Source of the DNA: Rhodamnia argentea
Lineage: Eukaryota > Streptophyta > Magnoliopsida > Myrtales > Myrtaceae
Length of the DNA stretch: 64,000 nt
Reading direction: 5' to 3'
Assembly: GCF_020921035.1 (NCBI RefSeq)
Contig: NC_063151.1
Coordinates: 1,240,001 to 1,304,000 of the forward strand
Shown here: piece by piece, positions 1 through 12,235 of the stretch
How the letters are laid out: the number at the start of each line of letters is the position of its first letter
Position numbering within the stretch: position 1 is the first letter of the stretch
The notes under the pieces: model-generated
The model's input: the letters and a program-made list of their open reading frames with translations, nothing else
What the model was told of the DNA's origin: nothing
The model's database searches: none
Made by a program: the position numbers and the translations under genes

Positions 1-2292
1 CCCACCCATTTAACCCACTTTAAGCTCTTTACTTTTATATGTTACTCGAATAAAAACTCCACACCGAATTAAAAAAGAAAATTAAACAATAAAAAATTAG
101 TAAATAAAAAAACTTAAACAACCTATAAATTGAAATACTTATAAAAAACGTTTTATAAGAGAAATTGATCAACTAATCATTGACATGAAAACCACATTTA
201 CTTATAAGAACTCTTTTAAAATGCGAGAATGTGTAGCTTCTTAATTGTTAGTTCACCAAGTTAAAAGATAACTGCGATGTTTAGAATTTATATTTTGATC
301 ATGATTGAAATTTGATCTAGACAGTATCGAGCTTCCTCTAGAAATTTAAGATGCACATGGAGGTCCTACAGTTTGCGCGAACTCCAATTCCAAGAGTATT
401 GAGAAACAACCTCAAAGCCTCATTGAGTCTTGCGGTTTCCAGCATATGCGGTCAACCAAATTTGAATCATTACAATATGGTAAGTCCAACGTACATGTAA
501 TAAACTGGGTGTTGTTAGTACAATAGTCTTTTAGCGATTGTAAGAGTAACAGTATGTTAAAAATCATAAATTTTTTAAAGAATGGATCCAATAACATTCC
601 TTACTTGTTTGTTATTTGTTTTTTGTTACACAGTGAATTAATTACAGTCAATTATTTTCCATAATATATCAGATTTCAAGTTTATTTGTATAATCCCTCT
701 TTAGAATTCCGAGAAGAGCAAGCTCGACCCTCCGACAGAATACGGATAAATCCAATGATGTAGAGCTGATGACTGATGGTTTCTATGCATCTTTTATCGG
801 GTACAGAAGAAGACAGTTTCTAGGTCCACGTAAAGTGAAAAAAAGAATCGAACCTGTGAGCAACAGGACAAGCCACAAGAGTTTCTTTTCAGTTGTCTCT
901 TCTTGCGCTCTCTCTTGCCTTCTGTTTTTCCATTGACCCCTCTGCATGCACAGCGAATGACGTCTGTAACTTATGACTGAGAGGATCTTGTCGCTCTGAC
1001 TCAAGAAGACGGTCATGATATTTGGTTGTGTCTACTTTTGCAGAAACAATTCTGCAGAGTGTAGTTCTCCAATCTCCACCAACAGAATGTTAGAATATAT
1101 CGCAGCTTACACAGAAGTCTGTAGATGTTATGCGGATGAGGAGACGGATTATTACTACGGGTAGGTTCAGATTGGTTGAGAAAGTTTATCTGTCGACTTG
1201 TTTTTTTATTCATTTCTAGATGCTTTTGAGCTTGTTGTTTGATTTATTCTGAGCATGTAAGCAGGTCGTTGCTCCTGATCTGCTATTCATAAGTCAATGA
1301 GACTGAAGGGTTTCCGTATATTTAGCCTCAAGAAGCAAGACTTAATACGTGAAAAAATTTGCAGAAAAAGATAGAAAGAAAGAAAGGAATGGGGAACAAA
1401 AAGGGTGTTGGATCACATGCGTTTACACCTTTTTTTCCTTCTTTCTTCTCTTCTTTTCATGATTGCGACTATAAGACATTCATCTAGAAAAGATCATATA
1501 AGGGGGTCCCACGACACAAGACATTTTGGCTCCTAGCCGAGCATAAATTAACTAATCAAGTAACCCCTATCATGATCTAATTCAACATAATGACCAAAAA
1601 ATTACACATATGACCAGATTTCATTACATTAACAAGTTGGTGTCAGTAATCAATAAGTTCATAAAAAGGAAAATATATATAGACAAAAAGAGATAAGAGT
1701 CGCCTATACGGACATGAGTCGAATATGATTGGTAACGGTAGCCATATGAACTATACCCTAATTAAATGGATCCTAATGATCGAAATTGTGTAGGTCCCAT
1801 CCTCTCCCTGATCATCAATCCCCAATCATCTCACGCACAAGACCCATTGATTGAAGTCACCGCCTATCTAATTATGTCATTATGAAAAAAGATGATTAAA
1901 GTTCGATTATTTGGAAAAAATCATGAATAAGTGAGTTTTCTGCTATTATAATGTGATGCATGCCACTTACTTTACGAGAAAAGCGACTTCTTTTACATTT
2001 GCAGCAGGTTTCACCGTTGGTAAAAGCAGCCTTTGAAGTGATATTATCATTGCCAAAGGACGATCGATAATTGCACGACATGAACCTGGTAATCTGCTTC
2101 ATGGAATTTTGCGAGAATTATGGAGAAAATGATCGTATCGACCCAATCATCATATCTAAGGAGATAAAGGTCGGTCGATGTAATGAATGTTTGGCACATG
2201 CAATACCTATGCGAATGACTAGTTGAAACTTGGGATGAACCTTTTTTGCCATCACACTGAGATGAAAATTTATGTCTAGGTTATATTATTAG
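1..2292. other. AT-rich intergenic DNA, no gene recognised
   Basis: Short open frames occur on both strands (for example 783-1016 and 1896-2102, minus), but none resembles a protein family I know and none has convincing splice context. No repeat structure was found here beyond AT-richness. Confidence 0.5.
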
Positions 2293-2977
2293 GAAAATTA
2301 CCAAAAAAGTCTTAAATCCATTGCAATTATGCCAATTCAGTACTAAAATTTTTTACATTTATACCAATTTAGCCCTAAACCTTTTACATTTGTGCCAATT
2401 AAGTCTATTTGGCTGGCCAACGCTGACGTGGCAAAATTTTAATAACATTTTACTATTTTTTATTTCTTTTTTTATTATTTTTTTCCTTTTTTTCTCATTC
2501 CTTCCCCCCGGGTGAGGGCCCATGAAGCCCTCGCCGGTGGCCGGCTAGGGCTTGGTGGCCCGCCCAGCTTGGGCGAGGCCGCCTAGCTCACGGCCATCAC
2601 TCGCGAGACCATCACACTCCCGATCTGTTCTTTTGACACCTTGCGAGCGACCACCGCGGGCTAGGCAGCCTTCACTGTGGCGATGATGCTGCTGGTGAGG
2701 TCGAGCAACGGCCACCGAGTCCTAGCGGGCAGCCAACAAGGGCTTCGTGGGGTCTCGTCGGCCACAAGGGGGAAGGGAGGAAAATAAGAAAGAAAATAAA
2801 ATAAAAAGGAAAAAAGAAGTAAAAATTATTAAAATTTTGCTACGTTAACGCTAAGCCGACCAAATAGACTGAATTGTCACAAATGTAAAAGGTCAAGGAC
2901 TAAATTGGTAACAAAAAAAGGGTTTGTGACTGAATTGACACAATTGTAATAAGTTTAAGACTTTTTTGGTAATTTTC
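2293..2977. mobile_element. fold-back DNA element with long imperfect terminal inverted repeats
   Basis: The left end reads GAAAATTACCAAAAAAGTC and the right end carries its reverse complement, ending GGTAATTTTC. The inverted similarity runs inward for roughly 120 bp on each side (recurring phrases such as 'acatttgtgccaatt' and 'taaaccttttac'). A GC-rich core lies at about 2510-2780. No transposase coding was seen. I could not find a matching target-site duplication, so the superfamily is open. A second member of the same family lies at 29164-29841. Confidence 0.7.
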
Positions 2978-4486
2978 TCGTACGTAATTGGTAGCCATTT
3001 TTAGCGATTTTACATGTAATTTTGAGCTTGATTTGTTATTCGATGGACATGATCAAGCGAACCCATTTCCGTAATGTCGAGATCCATTGAATTGACGCCT
3101 AGGTTTCCGTCGAATTGGCGTCCAATTTCTATGTTGGAGTCGAAAGTTCCATAACCGGTCATATGAGATCCGGCAAGAGGTTGAAGACAACCTCCAGCAC
3201 TACAGACAAGTCTCACGTGTGGTTGAACCATGCATATATAGCTAACTTGTAGGTTCTTTTCACATATTGAGCATCTTTGGAATTCGCAGTAATTTGTCAT
3301 TCAAGTCCAAAACTAATTAGAGATCTACCTAAAGAAGTCTCAGAGGTAGGATCAAGTAGGAAATTCGACCAGTTAAGAAGGCTCAGATATGCAAATGTTC
3401 ACATCATCGACTCATTAATACCATTTTGGCTTGAGCTGAATACTTTCTTTTGCTCCTCTAGTATACACATTTGATATGTTTAACTATTTGATATGCATTC
3501 GGAACCCTTGGTTTCTGGACCAAACGATCCAATCAACTCGGAAGGATCGGCTTTGATTTGCAAGTTCAAGTTATCCGCTCTCAGCTTGGAAATACCATTA
3601 GATGTAGCTGTAGTCGTGCCGCGATTGCAGTCCTAATATACGGTAACACACATATTTTAGAGCTACATTGCCTTCAAACATGGCTGGGTAGCTTCTTAAA
3701 ACTAGCTGTAAAATGCTGCAGCCGTTGTCGAACACCTTTCAAAAGCTGTGACGTTCTTCTCCGCAGTAAGATTCTCTGCAAATCTGGGACGAAGAGAAGA
3801 GAAGGTTGAATACATTCAACAAAAGGAGCAAAAAAAAAAAAACGAAGAAAGAGGTACAACATAAAGAAAGTGGAAAGCCAGCTTTAGAGGGGAATAAGGG
3901 AGGTGCTTCATTCAGTCTTTAGGAGACAGGATTTGAGTGGTGTGGTAACTGCAGAATCTGCAAGACAGAGATTTACTCTAGGCTTTGTCACCAGTTCCTT
4001 TCTGGATAAAAGAGAAGGTGAAAAGAGCCAAAAGGCATCGCGCATTTGCAAGTGAGACTGGTTGTCTTTGCAGTGCGGTGGGCGGAGTTGGAGATGGAAA
4101 TGATTGAAGAGGGAGAATAGAAAGCGACGGAAATCGGTTTCCGTTCCGATCCCACCTAAGAATCGGGAATCGGCCAGTAGAATTGGTTTCCAATTTCTAG
4201 GACTAGGAATCGATCCATTTGGAGTGGACCAAACCGACCAGTCTAGTCCGATTCCTGGACGGTCCAATGAAACTGGTGGAAGATGGAGGGAAGATATTCA
4301 ATCATTGAGGAAGGGAATGGGCTTCCCATCGCTTCCGATAGAACAATTAAGAATGCTGATTGTCTTGAAGGTGGTTTAAGAATAGGTGGATCAGTTCGTC
4401 GGAATCAAAGAAACGAGAAGCAAATGTTCAAGGTAGTGATGCCCATGTACAGAGCCTTCTCTTGCATTTGAAAGATTCTGAACTTC
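2978..4486. other. intergenic DNA, no gene recognised
   Basis: There is a 96-codon open frame on the minus strand (3010-3300) with six cysteines, but I recognise no family in it. At 4100-4270 there is a stretch rich in 'ggaatcg/cggttc' words. Similar words recur at 6230-6340, 14740-14850 and 21600-22080, which marks it as dispersed repeat. Confidence 0.45.
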
Positions 4487-4495
4487 TAAAAATAA

Positions 4496-5652
4496 GGGAA
4501 AATTTTAAAAAAGGGCATGAAGTGGTCTCGTTTTCTTGAATAAAGGTTTAGAGTGAACATCGTTTCAAATAAGGGCTGAAGTGCTCAAATCATTTCAAAT
4601 AAGAGCCTAGTTGAAGGACATTTTTGTCTTTTAATCTTTTAACCTTTTCTTTTCTGTTTTTATTTTTTTCTCCTCCCCTCCCCTCATGTTCATCATCTCC
4701 TCCAGCACGTCTTCTTCGACGGGTCCTCCATCCCTCGCACGAACGGGAACTCCCGCTTGTTGTGCAGCACGTGCGTGATCGCCGCCGCTACGAGGTTGCT
4801 CATCGCCAGCGCCCCTCCCACCGCCACGCACCTCGTCCGCCCATCCATCGACCGCATCTACACCTGCTCCGGGATGCCGGGCTCCGCCAACGTGGCCCGG
4901 CACACCTCCCGGAGCTGAAAGTCGAACCTGTCTGTCTCCAGAGCGTCGGCGCGCAAGAACAAGAGTGGTGCCGAGCTCGTCGGGTCGTAGCACGGCACCG
5001 GGACCGGCTTCGGCGTGTCCCTCCGCGTCGGCTCCCTCTTCGTACCGTCACTGAAGGACTCCTTCATGAGCCTCTCTAGCGTGGCCGTTGCCGCGATGTG
5101 GAGCTGGCGGAGCCCCCCGTAGGAGCCTCCGCAGGAACCGCCCGAGCCGGAGACGAGTTGCGAGCGGTAGAACTTCCGGCCGTGGTCGGCGAGGAACTTC
5201 CACGTGTCGTCATCCTAGAAAAGCGGGCGGCTGTAGTCCTTTGTGGAGAAGAGCATGGAGGTAAAGATGCTGGCGTCCGGGTTGTCGGACTTCAACTTGA
5301 GGGCATGCTCCGGATAGGCGAGGGCTTTGCCAAGGAGGATGCCCCGCAGCCGCCCACGATCGACCCACCCCCTCTCTCTCTCTCTCTCTCCCCCGTTGAG
5401 TGCATCAGTAGATGGAAGATGAAGACGACCATGCATTCAAGTTAGAAGAGATGATGAGCAGGAGGAGAGGGGAGGAGAAAAAAAGAAAAACAGAAAAGAA
5501 AAGGCCATAAGATTAAAAGACAAAAATGTCCTTCAGCTAGGCCCTTATTTGAAATGATTTGAGCATTTCAGGCCCTTATTTGAAACGATATTCACTCTAG
5601 GCCCTTATTTGAGAAAACAAGACCACTTCGGGCCCTTTTTTGAAATTTTTCC
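4496..5652. mobile_element. Pack-MULE: Mutator-like element carrying captured gene sequence
   Basis: Seen directly: inverted repeats of about 205 bp (4496-4703 and 5446-5652), the left beginning GGGAAAATTTTAAAAAAGGG and the right end reverse-complementing to GGAAAAATTTCAAAAAAGGG. A perfect 9-bp direct repeat, TAAAAATAA, flanks it at 4487-4495 and 5653-5661. Long inverted repeats with a 9-bp target duplication are the signature of Mutator-like elements. Each repeat holds subrepeats around the phrase 'caaataagggc'. No transposase is present, so the element is non-autonomous. Its GC-rich interior (4704-5445) is a captured piece of a patatin-like phospholipase gene, described separately. Confidence 0.9.
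4722..5364 (-). pseudogene. captured patatin-like phospholipase (pPLAIII type) fragment
   Basis: On the minus strand, conceptual translation gives patatin-family segments in the right order. They are a degraded anion-hole stretch (VDRGRLRGILLGKALAY), then MLFSTKDYSRPLF, TWKFLADHGRKFYRS, KPVPVPCYDPTSSAPLLF, RADALETD, FDFQLREVCRAT and MSNLVAAAITHVLHNK. The gene cannot be functional. The segment that should hold the nucleophile elbow is missing between NPDAS and IFTSMLF. A stop follows RPLF (about 5215). The catalytic-Asp motif (DGG/A in the family) reads AVGGAL. A CT microsatellite (about 5381-5399) marks the 5' border. The piece lies wholly between the MULE inverted repeats, so it was acquired by the element. 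The class III assignment is by recognition. Confidence 0.82.
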
Positions 5653-5661
5653 TAAAAATAA

Positions 5662-8600
5662 TGAAAGATATTTTAAATCATAAACAAATAACTTGAATGA
5701 TTGAATCAAGCAGTCGAGCTCGAAAGTGATGCTTCGGCTAGGGTTTTCGAGAGGGTTGACCTGAAGTCAAACATTCAAGCTTGCAGTTAACAAAAACAAT
5801 TAATTAAGGCTACTTAATCACCCTCCAAGCTAGACAAAGGCATCGAACTCGAGCAAGAGGGAAAGAGCAAGGCGTGAGAGCTGAGAGGCTAGAAGGAAAG
5901 ACCGAGGCATGAGAGCTAAGAGGCGAGAGGGAAAGAGCCTCGAGCAAGGCCTGAGAGGCAAGAGGTGATTAGGGTTTGCCTCTAATGAGTTGTTGATTCA
6001 AGCGAGGTTGTGATTCTTGTGAACCGTGATTGTGAAAGAGGCCCGAGGCGTGAGAGAGAGGAGGGAAAGAGCAGGTGTGCGGGTGAGGCTAAGGCTTGAG
6101 CGATCAAGATCGATTATTCGGTGTAAGTTTACATTTGAGAAATTAAAAAATCAAAAATATATTAAACTTGGAACCCCTTCGAGTTTGGACAGTTCAAGTC
6201 ACCCTCGAAATCGGGAGCTAGTCTGAAAATCACAATTGGAATCAATAAGGGGACCAGCACCCTCGAGAACCGCCTAGAAGCGGCTGGTTAGGTTCGGTCC
6301 GGCCGATTCCCGGTTCAATTTGTCCATCTTGCTCACCCCTAATAAAAAGCATCTGCAGTCTCCATTTGTCGTCTTTTTTTTTTTTTTTTTTTGCAATTTA
6401 GGGTCACGACTATAATTAATCAATTATCTAAAGGGAAATTAGCACATCAACCCATTACTTAGGGAAAATGCAAAGACCTTTAATCTAAGGGGTTTAGGGA
6501 AAATGCAAATGGTGTTTGATAAAATAAAATAAAAAAACCATTTATAAAGCAACTTTGGGTTAAGTAGTGTTTAGCAAAAAAAAAAAAATAAAGGGCAAAG
6601 GGCTTTGGAGGTAATTTTTCTTTTTTTTAATTATAAAAAATTCAAACCCTTCGCTAACAAGCCAATTTGGCATTGGTGATCGTCGGCTGAGGTCGCGCGA
6701 CCTAAGCGAGGGCCGCCTATGATCGTGCAACCTCATGCGGCTTGAACCCTAGGTCACGCAACCTCAATGGCCGTTTGCCGGCCAAATATGGCCTTCATCG
6801 ACCCTCACCAGATATCGTCGTGCAGAGATGATGAATAGCAACAATGAGGGGGCAAATCGAGAAAACAAAGAATTAGTGAGGGTAATTTTGAAAGAAAACA
6901 TTTATAAAAATCTAGTTTCAACATTCCGCAAATGTTGAAAGCCCAAGGCAGGGCTTTTTTAACATCAGAAATTAAAATGTCCAACATAGGCAGGGCTTTT
7001 AATTTTCCCAAGACTAGTATTTGGCCTAAAGTCCCGTGGGAAAACTTGCACCCTAAATTTTCTCCTAAAACCCTTTGAAAGAGCTTAACCAAATGCAGTT
7101 ATGACACCCTACTTAAATCTGAGGTTCCTAGGGGTGGAATCGAATCAACATGATCATTTATTTATGAGCCAAAAGCACGAAAATGCCATCGTCACTAAAC
7201 TAGGCCCAAGGCAGGTGCTTATCTACATCGCTTTGCATGAGCATGATTTGAGCAGGCATCTGTCTTCTCCCTTTAACGAAAACCTCCGTCCCGCTTTACC
7301 TTTCCATGGTTGCGTTCATATATCGAGCACCTAGTGAATGTACAACGATTGCAAAGATGTGATACTTAATCATCTAACTCGACAGTGTTAACACCCCCTC
7401 CCCCTCCTTCAAAACTCACAAGTTTTCACTCGAGCTCACCCTTCGATCCAAGGACCTCGCCCCCTCCCCAACCCCTTTGGGAGCTTCTTTGTGTCGATGT
7501 CCTTTGTTTGGGCCGTTATGTAAGAACTTTTAATAGTCAATAATGCAAGTTAGATTTCCCGACCAAAAAATAAAAGAAAAAACCTTTGATCCAAGGAAGA
7601 CAGATGAATATATTTGGAAAATCAATCTTAATAGAAAGAAGACAGACACTTCATCCATTGTGGGGACGGTGGGTGAGTGAACTCAAAGCTTTTCTTCTCG
7701 GCCCAGAAAGTGAACCTAAAGTCAGCTTCGTCACTGTACGTATTCAACAGCAAGAGAGGCCCATCCACTAGGAGCAACCGCCAGGACGTGCAAACGTCTC
7801 TGCTTATCTTACAACTATATGTGCAGGCTCCTATAGTAACAGGGTGGGATCAAAGGTGAAACCTGCGACCAATAAAATTGTTCTTGATCGTGTTCAAAAG
7901 CTTTACATGTATCCAATAAGCAGGGCTGTTTTCTATTATCCGTTATACGTTGTTATGATTCGGCAACAAGATCTTGTCTACGAAGAACCCAAACTTATGT
8001 CAGATGCGGTATAGAGAGGAAAGCAGATACGTTTCTGGAACTACAATGGATGCTGGCAATTGGAGCAAAGGAAGACAAAAGAACAGATGACGGAGGATCG
8101 TCCAAGTCAATAGAAAAATGCCCAAAGACACATTTCCCCCCAAAAGTAGACAGATAGTAATAACGTTTGTGGGTGGTATTCGAATAAGATAAATCTAGAC
8201 CTCGACGATGCAATGTATGATGATGATTGCAATCAAGTAAAACGCCCTCATATAACAGCAGAGACAACTATTTCCAATTGAGTTCTCCCCAAGTTCTGAA
8301 GATGTCCAAGACACAAACATACACACACACAAAAAAGGAACATTTCAACTTGGTTGAGGTATTTCGACCCAAAAAAAAAAATGCTTGAGGTATTAACCAA
8401 GGAACAGACAATGTGATGCAGGAATGGAACCAAAATATAAGGATTCGCAGCATAAACTGCCATAGCCTGTGAACCCTTCCGACCATCTGCTCGCTAACTA
8501 TACTACTATTTTATGACAGACAGGATAATATCACCAGTTTTAGAATAATCATCGTCAAGAATACAGCAAAGTCCAAGTCATTGCCATTCCATACACTGCA

Positions 8601-8881
8601 TGCAATGTGATTGCCATCTCAAATCCAATAATTAAACTACAACTACTGTCTCTAGGAGACATGCTGACATGAACAGACAAAAACTTTGGAAAAAGATAAT
8701 CGGAGATATGCTACCCAACAAGAGTTACCAGCTATTAATGCGCTATATCATATAAAAGCAAGACCCTTTGTAAACTGCAAAAGTGCATATAGAAATGAAG
8801 CTAGACAATCATAACAAACAAGCACAGAGTGAAAACTAGCAATTTTGCTATATCACATCAGGATCTTTCATATGTACCTTG
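5662..8881. other. intergenic DNA with repeats, no gene recognised
   Basis: It contains a GA-rich minisatellite (listed separately), a poly-T run near 6370-6392, and an AT-rich stretch with a GC-rich core at about 6670-6800 that resembles the cores of the fold-back elements in this window. A short CA run lies near 8318-8331. Small open frames (6805-7092 minus, 7101-7334 plus) match no family I recognise. The last part, from about 8480, is probably the 3'UTR and downstream region of the RING gene that ends at 8882. Confidence 0.45.
5850..6090. repeat. GA-rich degenerate minisatellite
   Basis: Phrases such as 'gcatgagagctaagaggcga', 'gagggaaagagc' and 'gcgtgagag' recur about every 40 bp in several imperfect copies. 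Open frames reading through it are rich in Arg and Glu and are an artefact of the repeat. Confidence 0.6.
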
Positions 8882-11648
8882 TTACATAAAGACCTCTGTG
8901 CCGAAAAGTTTATATGATTCGCACAGAGGACAAAATCTGACCTTACCCTCGCAGTCCTTACATACACAGAGATGCTGACAAGGTAACAACAACATGCTTA
9001 CTGTATTAACTCTGCAAACCTTACAAATAATTGATTCCTGAGAGCCATTTTTCTCTCTGTGCAGCAGGCTGTGGAAATTTGTGGCACCGCCATTGAAGCA
9101 AGAAGCTGTGTCGTCGACCTCACTATCACCACATCCTTCTTTACTATCTCTACTTTGAGCATAAATCTGCTGCAGGTTATAGTTGACAGCGGCAATCATG
9201 TTCTCACTGTTTAAAGCCCGCTGCTGCCAAGCACCTACTTCAAAAGTCAACTGCTTTATGCGTTCTTCAAGCTCTTCATTCTTCTTGTTAATGTTTTCAA
9301 TCTCTGCTTCCTTCGCCCCTAGTTTCTGAATTACTTGATCTTCCAGAAGAGAGAGAGTCTGGAGTTGGGTAGATCTGATCTTCTGAAGGACACTTTGCCG
9401 CATTCGATCGGCCTAATAACGAAGATGTCAGACCCATTCAAGCAAAAGGAAATTGATTTATGAAAATAATGCTCATGAGTAAGAAATCAGACAAAAGAAC
9501 AACAGTAAAAGAGGAAGCAGAAGAAATTTTAGTGCTCCCATTGTCACCCAACAAAAGGTGCCCTCATCAATACTGACAGCAACAAAACCCAGGCTGATAG
9601 AATAATTCATAAAACAATCAATAAAAGAGTCCACAGTCCAATTTAACCAAACCCAGTATAAATATCAGAGAGTATCAGGATGAAACTAGAACCAAGTAGC
9701 ATCACTTACAACTAAGGGCCTGTTTGTTTCAGCTTCGGTTCCCCAAAATTAAACAATTAATCAAATCTCAAAATATTGATAGATAAACATTATATGTGAA
9801 TCCACACGTCAACATTGCATTTTGTGAATTTTTCGAGTTTTTATTAAAAAAAAAATTAAGTCATTTGTGTGCAGGAGCCGCCAGATTTTAATCAAGCAAA
9901 GGAGGACATTCACTTGAGTATCTTAGAGAAGAAAAGGAGGAAATATTGGTCATCGTTCCATAAAATGAACTTCCACACTTGTATTTGTCACAATGCTAAA
10001 GATTGACGTCACAACTAAGTGGACATTCGTTCCAGTTTCTTAGACAATATGAGGAAGCCTGGCCTAGAGAAATATAAGATGGGCCTCAACTTAGAGAACC
10101 CAGTTATCTGCAATCAGGAAATCCTTGCATCAGTCAACTATCTAACACTCAGTTTAGTAGGAGGATTGGAAGGAAAGAGAGGATTTTCAAATGATTGCGC
10201 ATTTAATTGGACTGACAAAGATGTAGGGAGAAGAAAAGAAAGTATTCTGAGGGAATAGTGCAACCAACTTTATGTAGTTTCTTTGTGCAACTTATTCTTC
10301 TTTACTGTGGACAAAGTTATTTAATCTCAAATTTTATAATAAAAAAAAGATTTCCAAGACATTTGCATTCATTTCCGCTCTTTCAAATTAGATTGCATCC
10401 AAACAACATTTCTCAATCTCTCTATTTCCTTTCTTTAGTTTCTTTTGTAATTATCTGAATCCTTGTCATTCCCTCCTAATCATTCCTTCCAAACTGAGTG
10501 TAATGGTTAGAAAATTTTTACCAGCAAGCCACAAATTTCCCTAAACATGGAATCACCAAATCAATCCTCTGTTTCATATAAAACCAGACAAAAGCTAATA
10601 ATACCAATATAAACGCAACACCTGAAGTTTAAGAAACCGGTTGGTCTCCACATCAAGCTGGTGTAATTCATGATCAACATCATCCCCAATAAGAGATACC
10701 AGTGCAGAGTCTCCCGTAGACAGCAGCGGGCGGTTATCGAGAGACAAACCTAAGCCCACTGAGATAGGCCGTGCTTGCAAATCAAGAGATGATATTTGTG
10801 AAGTGTTGTCTAGAAAGTCTCGCTCTTTCAGCTTCTTCGTCTTCGGCTCCCCATAATCATACTGCAAATGAGCTACTCCATCACCTCCATCTGTGGCAGT
10901 GGCACACATAGGAATTGGCACAAAGCCAAGACCATTTACTGAAACCAAAACCATACATGGCAAGCAGTAAATGAATCTACAGATTTAATATACAATACAT
11001 ATGGAAATTATTCAGTACACTCCAACAAAAGAGCCTGTCCAACGTAAGTCATCAACGGATCTTTTTAGCCCATCATGCTCTTGCTAGTACTATGCCAGTA
11101 TCTAGAGAGTTATTGTTGAACAAACCAATTTCTCGCAGGTTCGTCTGAGATTACTAACTATCTGAAAACCAAACTTAACTGTAGTCCCAGAATTTTGGCT
11201 GCTAAATTAGCAAAGACTCAAGTCCAAATTGAGCTCATGCGAGCCTACCAAACCCAAAAGTTCCTCTTTTTCTCCCAATTAGGTTATAATACGAAAGAGA
11301 GTTCAATTACAATTTCCATTTCACAGCGAAAAATCTTCCCCAATCAAACAAAATCGAAATAAAACCCAAGGCGAAGATGAGAAATTTCTCACCATCAGGG
11401 ACATATGGACGATGCTGAGACTGATCCTGCACATCGCCTGGCATGTAGTAGAGGGGCGCCGCGATCGGGCCATCCATGGGGTACAAATTTCTGCAGGAAA
11501 AGACCATAAATTGGGGCAAGAATCAATGATCAATTCGAAGATTATACGATGATTTCGAAGAGAAAGAGAAGCAATTTTACCGGAACGCGTCGGACGGTTG
11601 CTCCTGGTTCTGTCGTGGGGCTTGGTGGGATTGTTGCAGAAACGCCAT
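8882..11648 (-). CDS. BOI-related (SBP1-type) RING E3 ubiquitin ligase
   Basis: Four coding exons join in frame: 11581-11648, 11393-11490, 10622-10938 and 8882-9412. They give 337 residues. All junctions are GT/AG. The start MAFLQQSHQAPRQNQ opens the first exon. A basic stretch (PKTKKLKERDF) sits mid-protein. It is followed by a coiled-coil region (LQTLSLLEDQVIQKL to KKNEELEERIKQLTFE) and the WRD-like segment (EVGAWQQRALNSENMIAAVN) typical of BOI proteins. The C-terminal C3HC4 RING spans roughly residues 288-325 (ICKVC...LPCQHLCVC...CPLC), with the usual short tail. Known for the family: these proteins ubiquitinate or sequester partners such as MYB and DELLA proteins and dampen cell death and gibberellin responses. 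Which partner this one has cannot be read here. A GA-rich tract (11649-11690) forms the 5' leader. Intron 3 hosts a MITE. Confidence 0.9.
10146..10500. mobile_element. PIF/Harbinger-like MITE inside intron 3 of the BOI-type gene
   Basis: The ends are CACTCAGTTT and AAACTGAGTG, a perfect 10-bp inverted repeat, with looser inverted similarity further in. The trinucleotide TAA flanks both sides (10143-10145 and 10501-10503), which is the target duplication expected of PIF/Harbinger elements. It is 355 bp long with no coding capacity. It lies between the third and fourth coding exons and does not touch the splice sites. Confidence 0.75.
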
Positions 11649-11884
11649 GAGAGAGACAGAGAGAGAGAGAGACAGAGAGAGGAGGTTTCTGCCGTCGACG
11701 AAGAGGAGTGGAGTAATGGTTAGGTTTCGGGATTTAGTTTAATTTCCGGAATAATCGGGCACGTAAATTGTGGGAAAATCACATTCGGCAAAAAATTATC
11801 ATCAAGTGTGAATTCAATTTATTTTCTCGATAAAAAAAATTCAATTTATTTCCGATAAAATCCTTTGGGTATGCTTTAATCTAA

Positions 11885-12235
11885 GAGAAAATTACAAATA
11901 ATTGCCTAAATTACATTTATTTTCTCAAATAAGGGTTTGAAGTGCCATGATTATTTCAAAAAATGATCTAATCAAAAGCCTTTTCGTCATTAATTTTTTT
12001 TATTTTATCATTTCCTTTTTTAATTTCTTTTTTTTCCTTTGTTGCGCCTAACGAGGGCCTAGCAACTCTCGCCAAATCCAGCAAGGGTTCGCCTTGCCCA
12101 GCCCTTCGCCAATGGCATGTCTCTCGGGAAGGAAAAAAAAGAAAGTAAAAAAGGTAAATAACAAAAATACCCTTGATCATCCCTTCTTTATAATAATGAT
12201 GGTACTTTATGCTCTTATTTAAAACTTTATCTTAA
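11885..12235. mobile_element. decayed fold-back element, relative of the MULE at 4.5 kb
   Basis: The left part carries 'tctcaaataagggtttgaagtg' style wording close to the inverted repeats of the element at 4496-5652. The right part carries an inverted, decayed version (atacccttgatcat, gctcttatttaaaa). A GC-rich core lies at 12050-12120. The ends are too worn to define borders or a target duplication. Confidence 0.5.

Noticed and set aside
3010-3300. 96-codon minus-strand frame with several cysteines
   Set aside because: Spacing of Cys and His fits no zinc-finger pattern I know, and no flanking exons could be found.
4624-5079. 151-codon plus-strand open frame in a GC-rich stretch
   Set aside because: It is the antisense of the captured patatin-like fragment. 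The minus strand carries the family motifs.
9716-9740. GGGCCTGTTTGTTTC after TAA, like the left end of a PIF/Harbinger MITE
   Set aside because: No matching right end with a TAA duplication was found in the rest of the intron.
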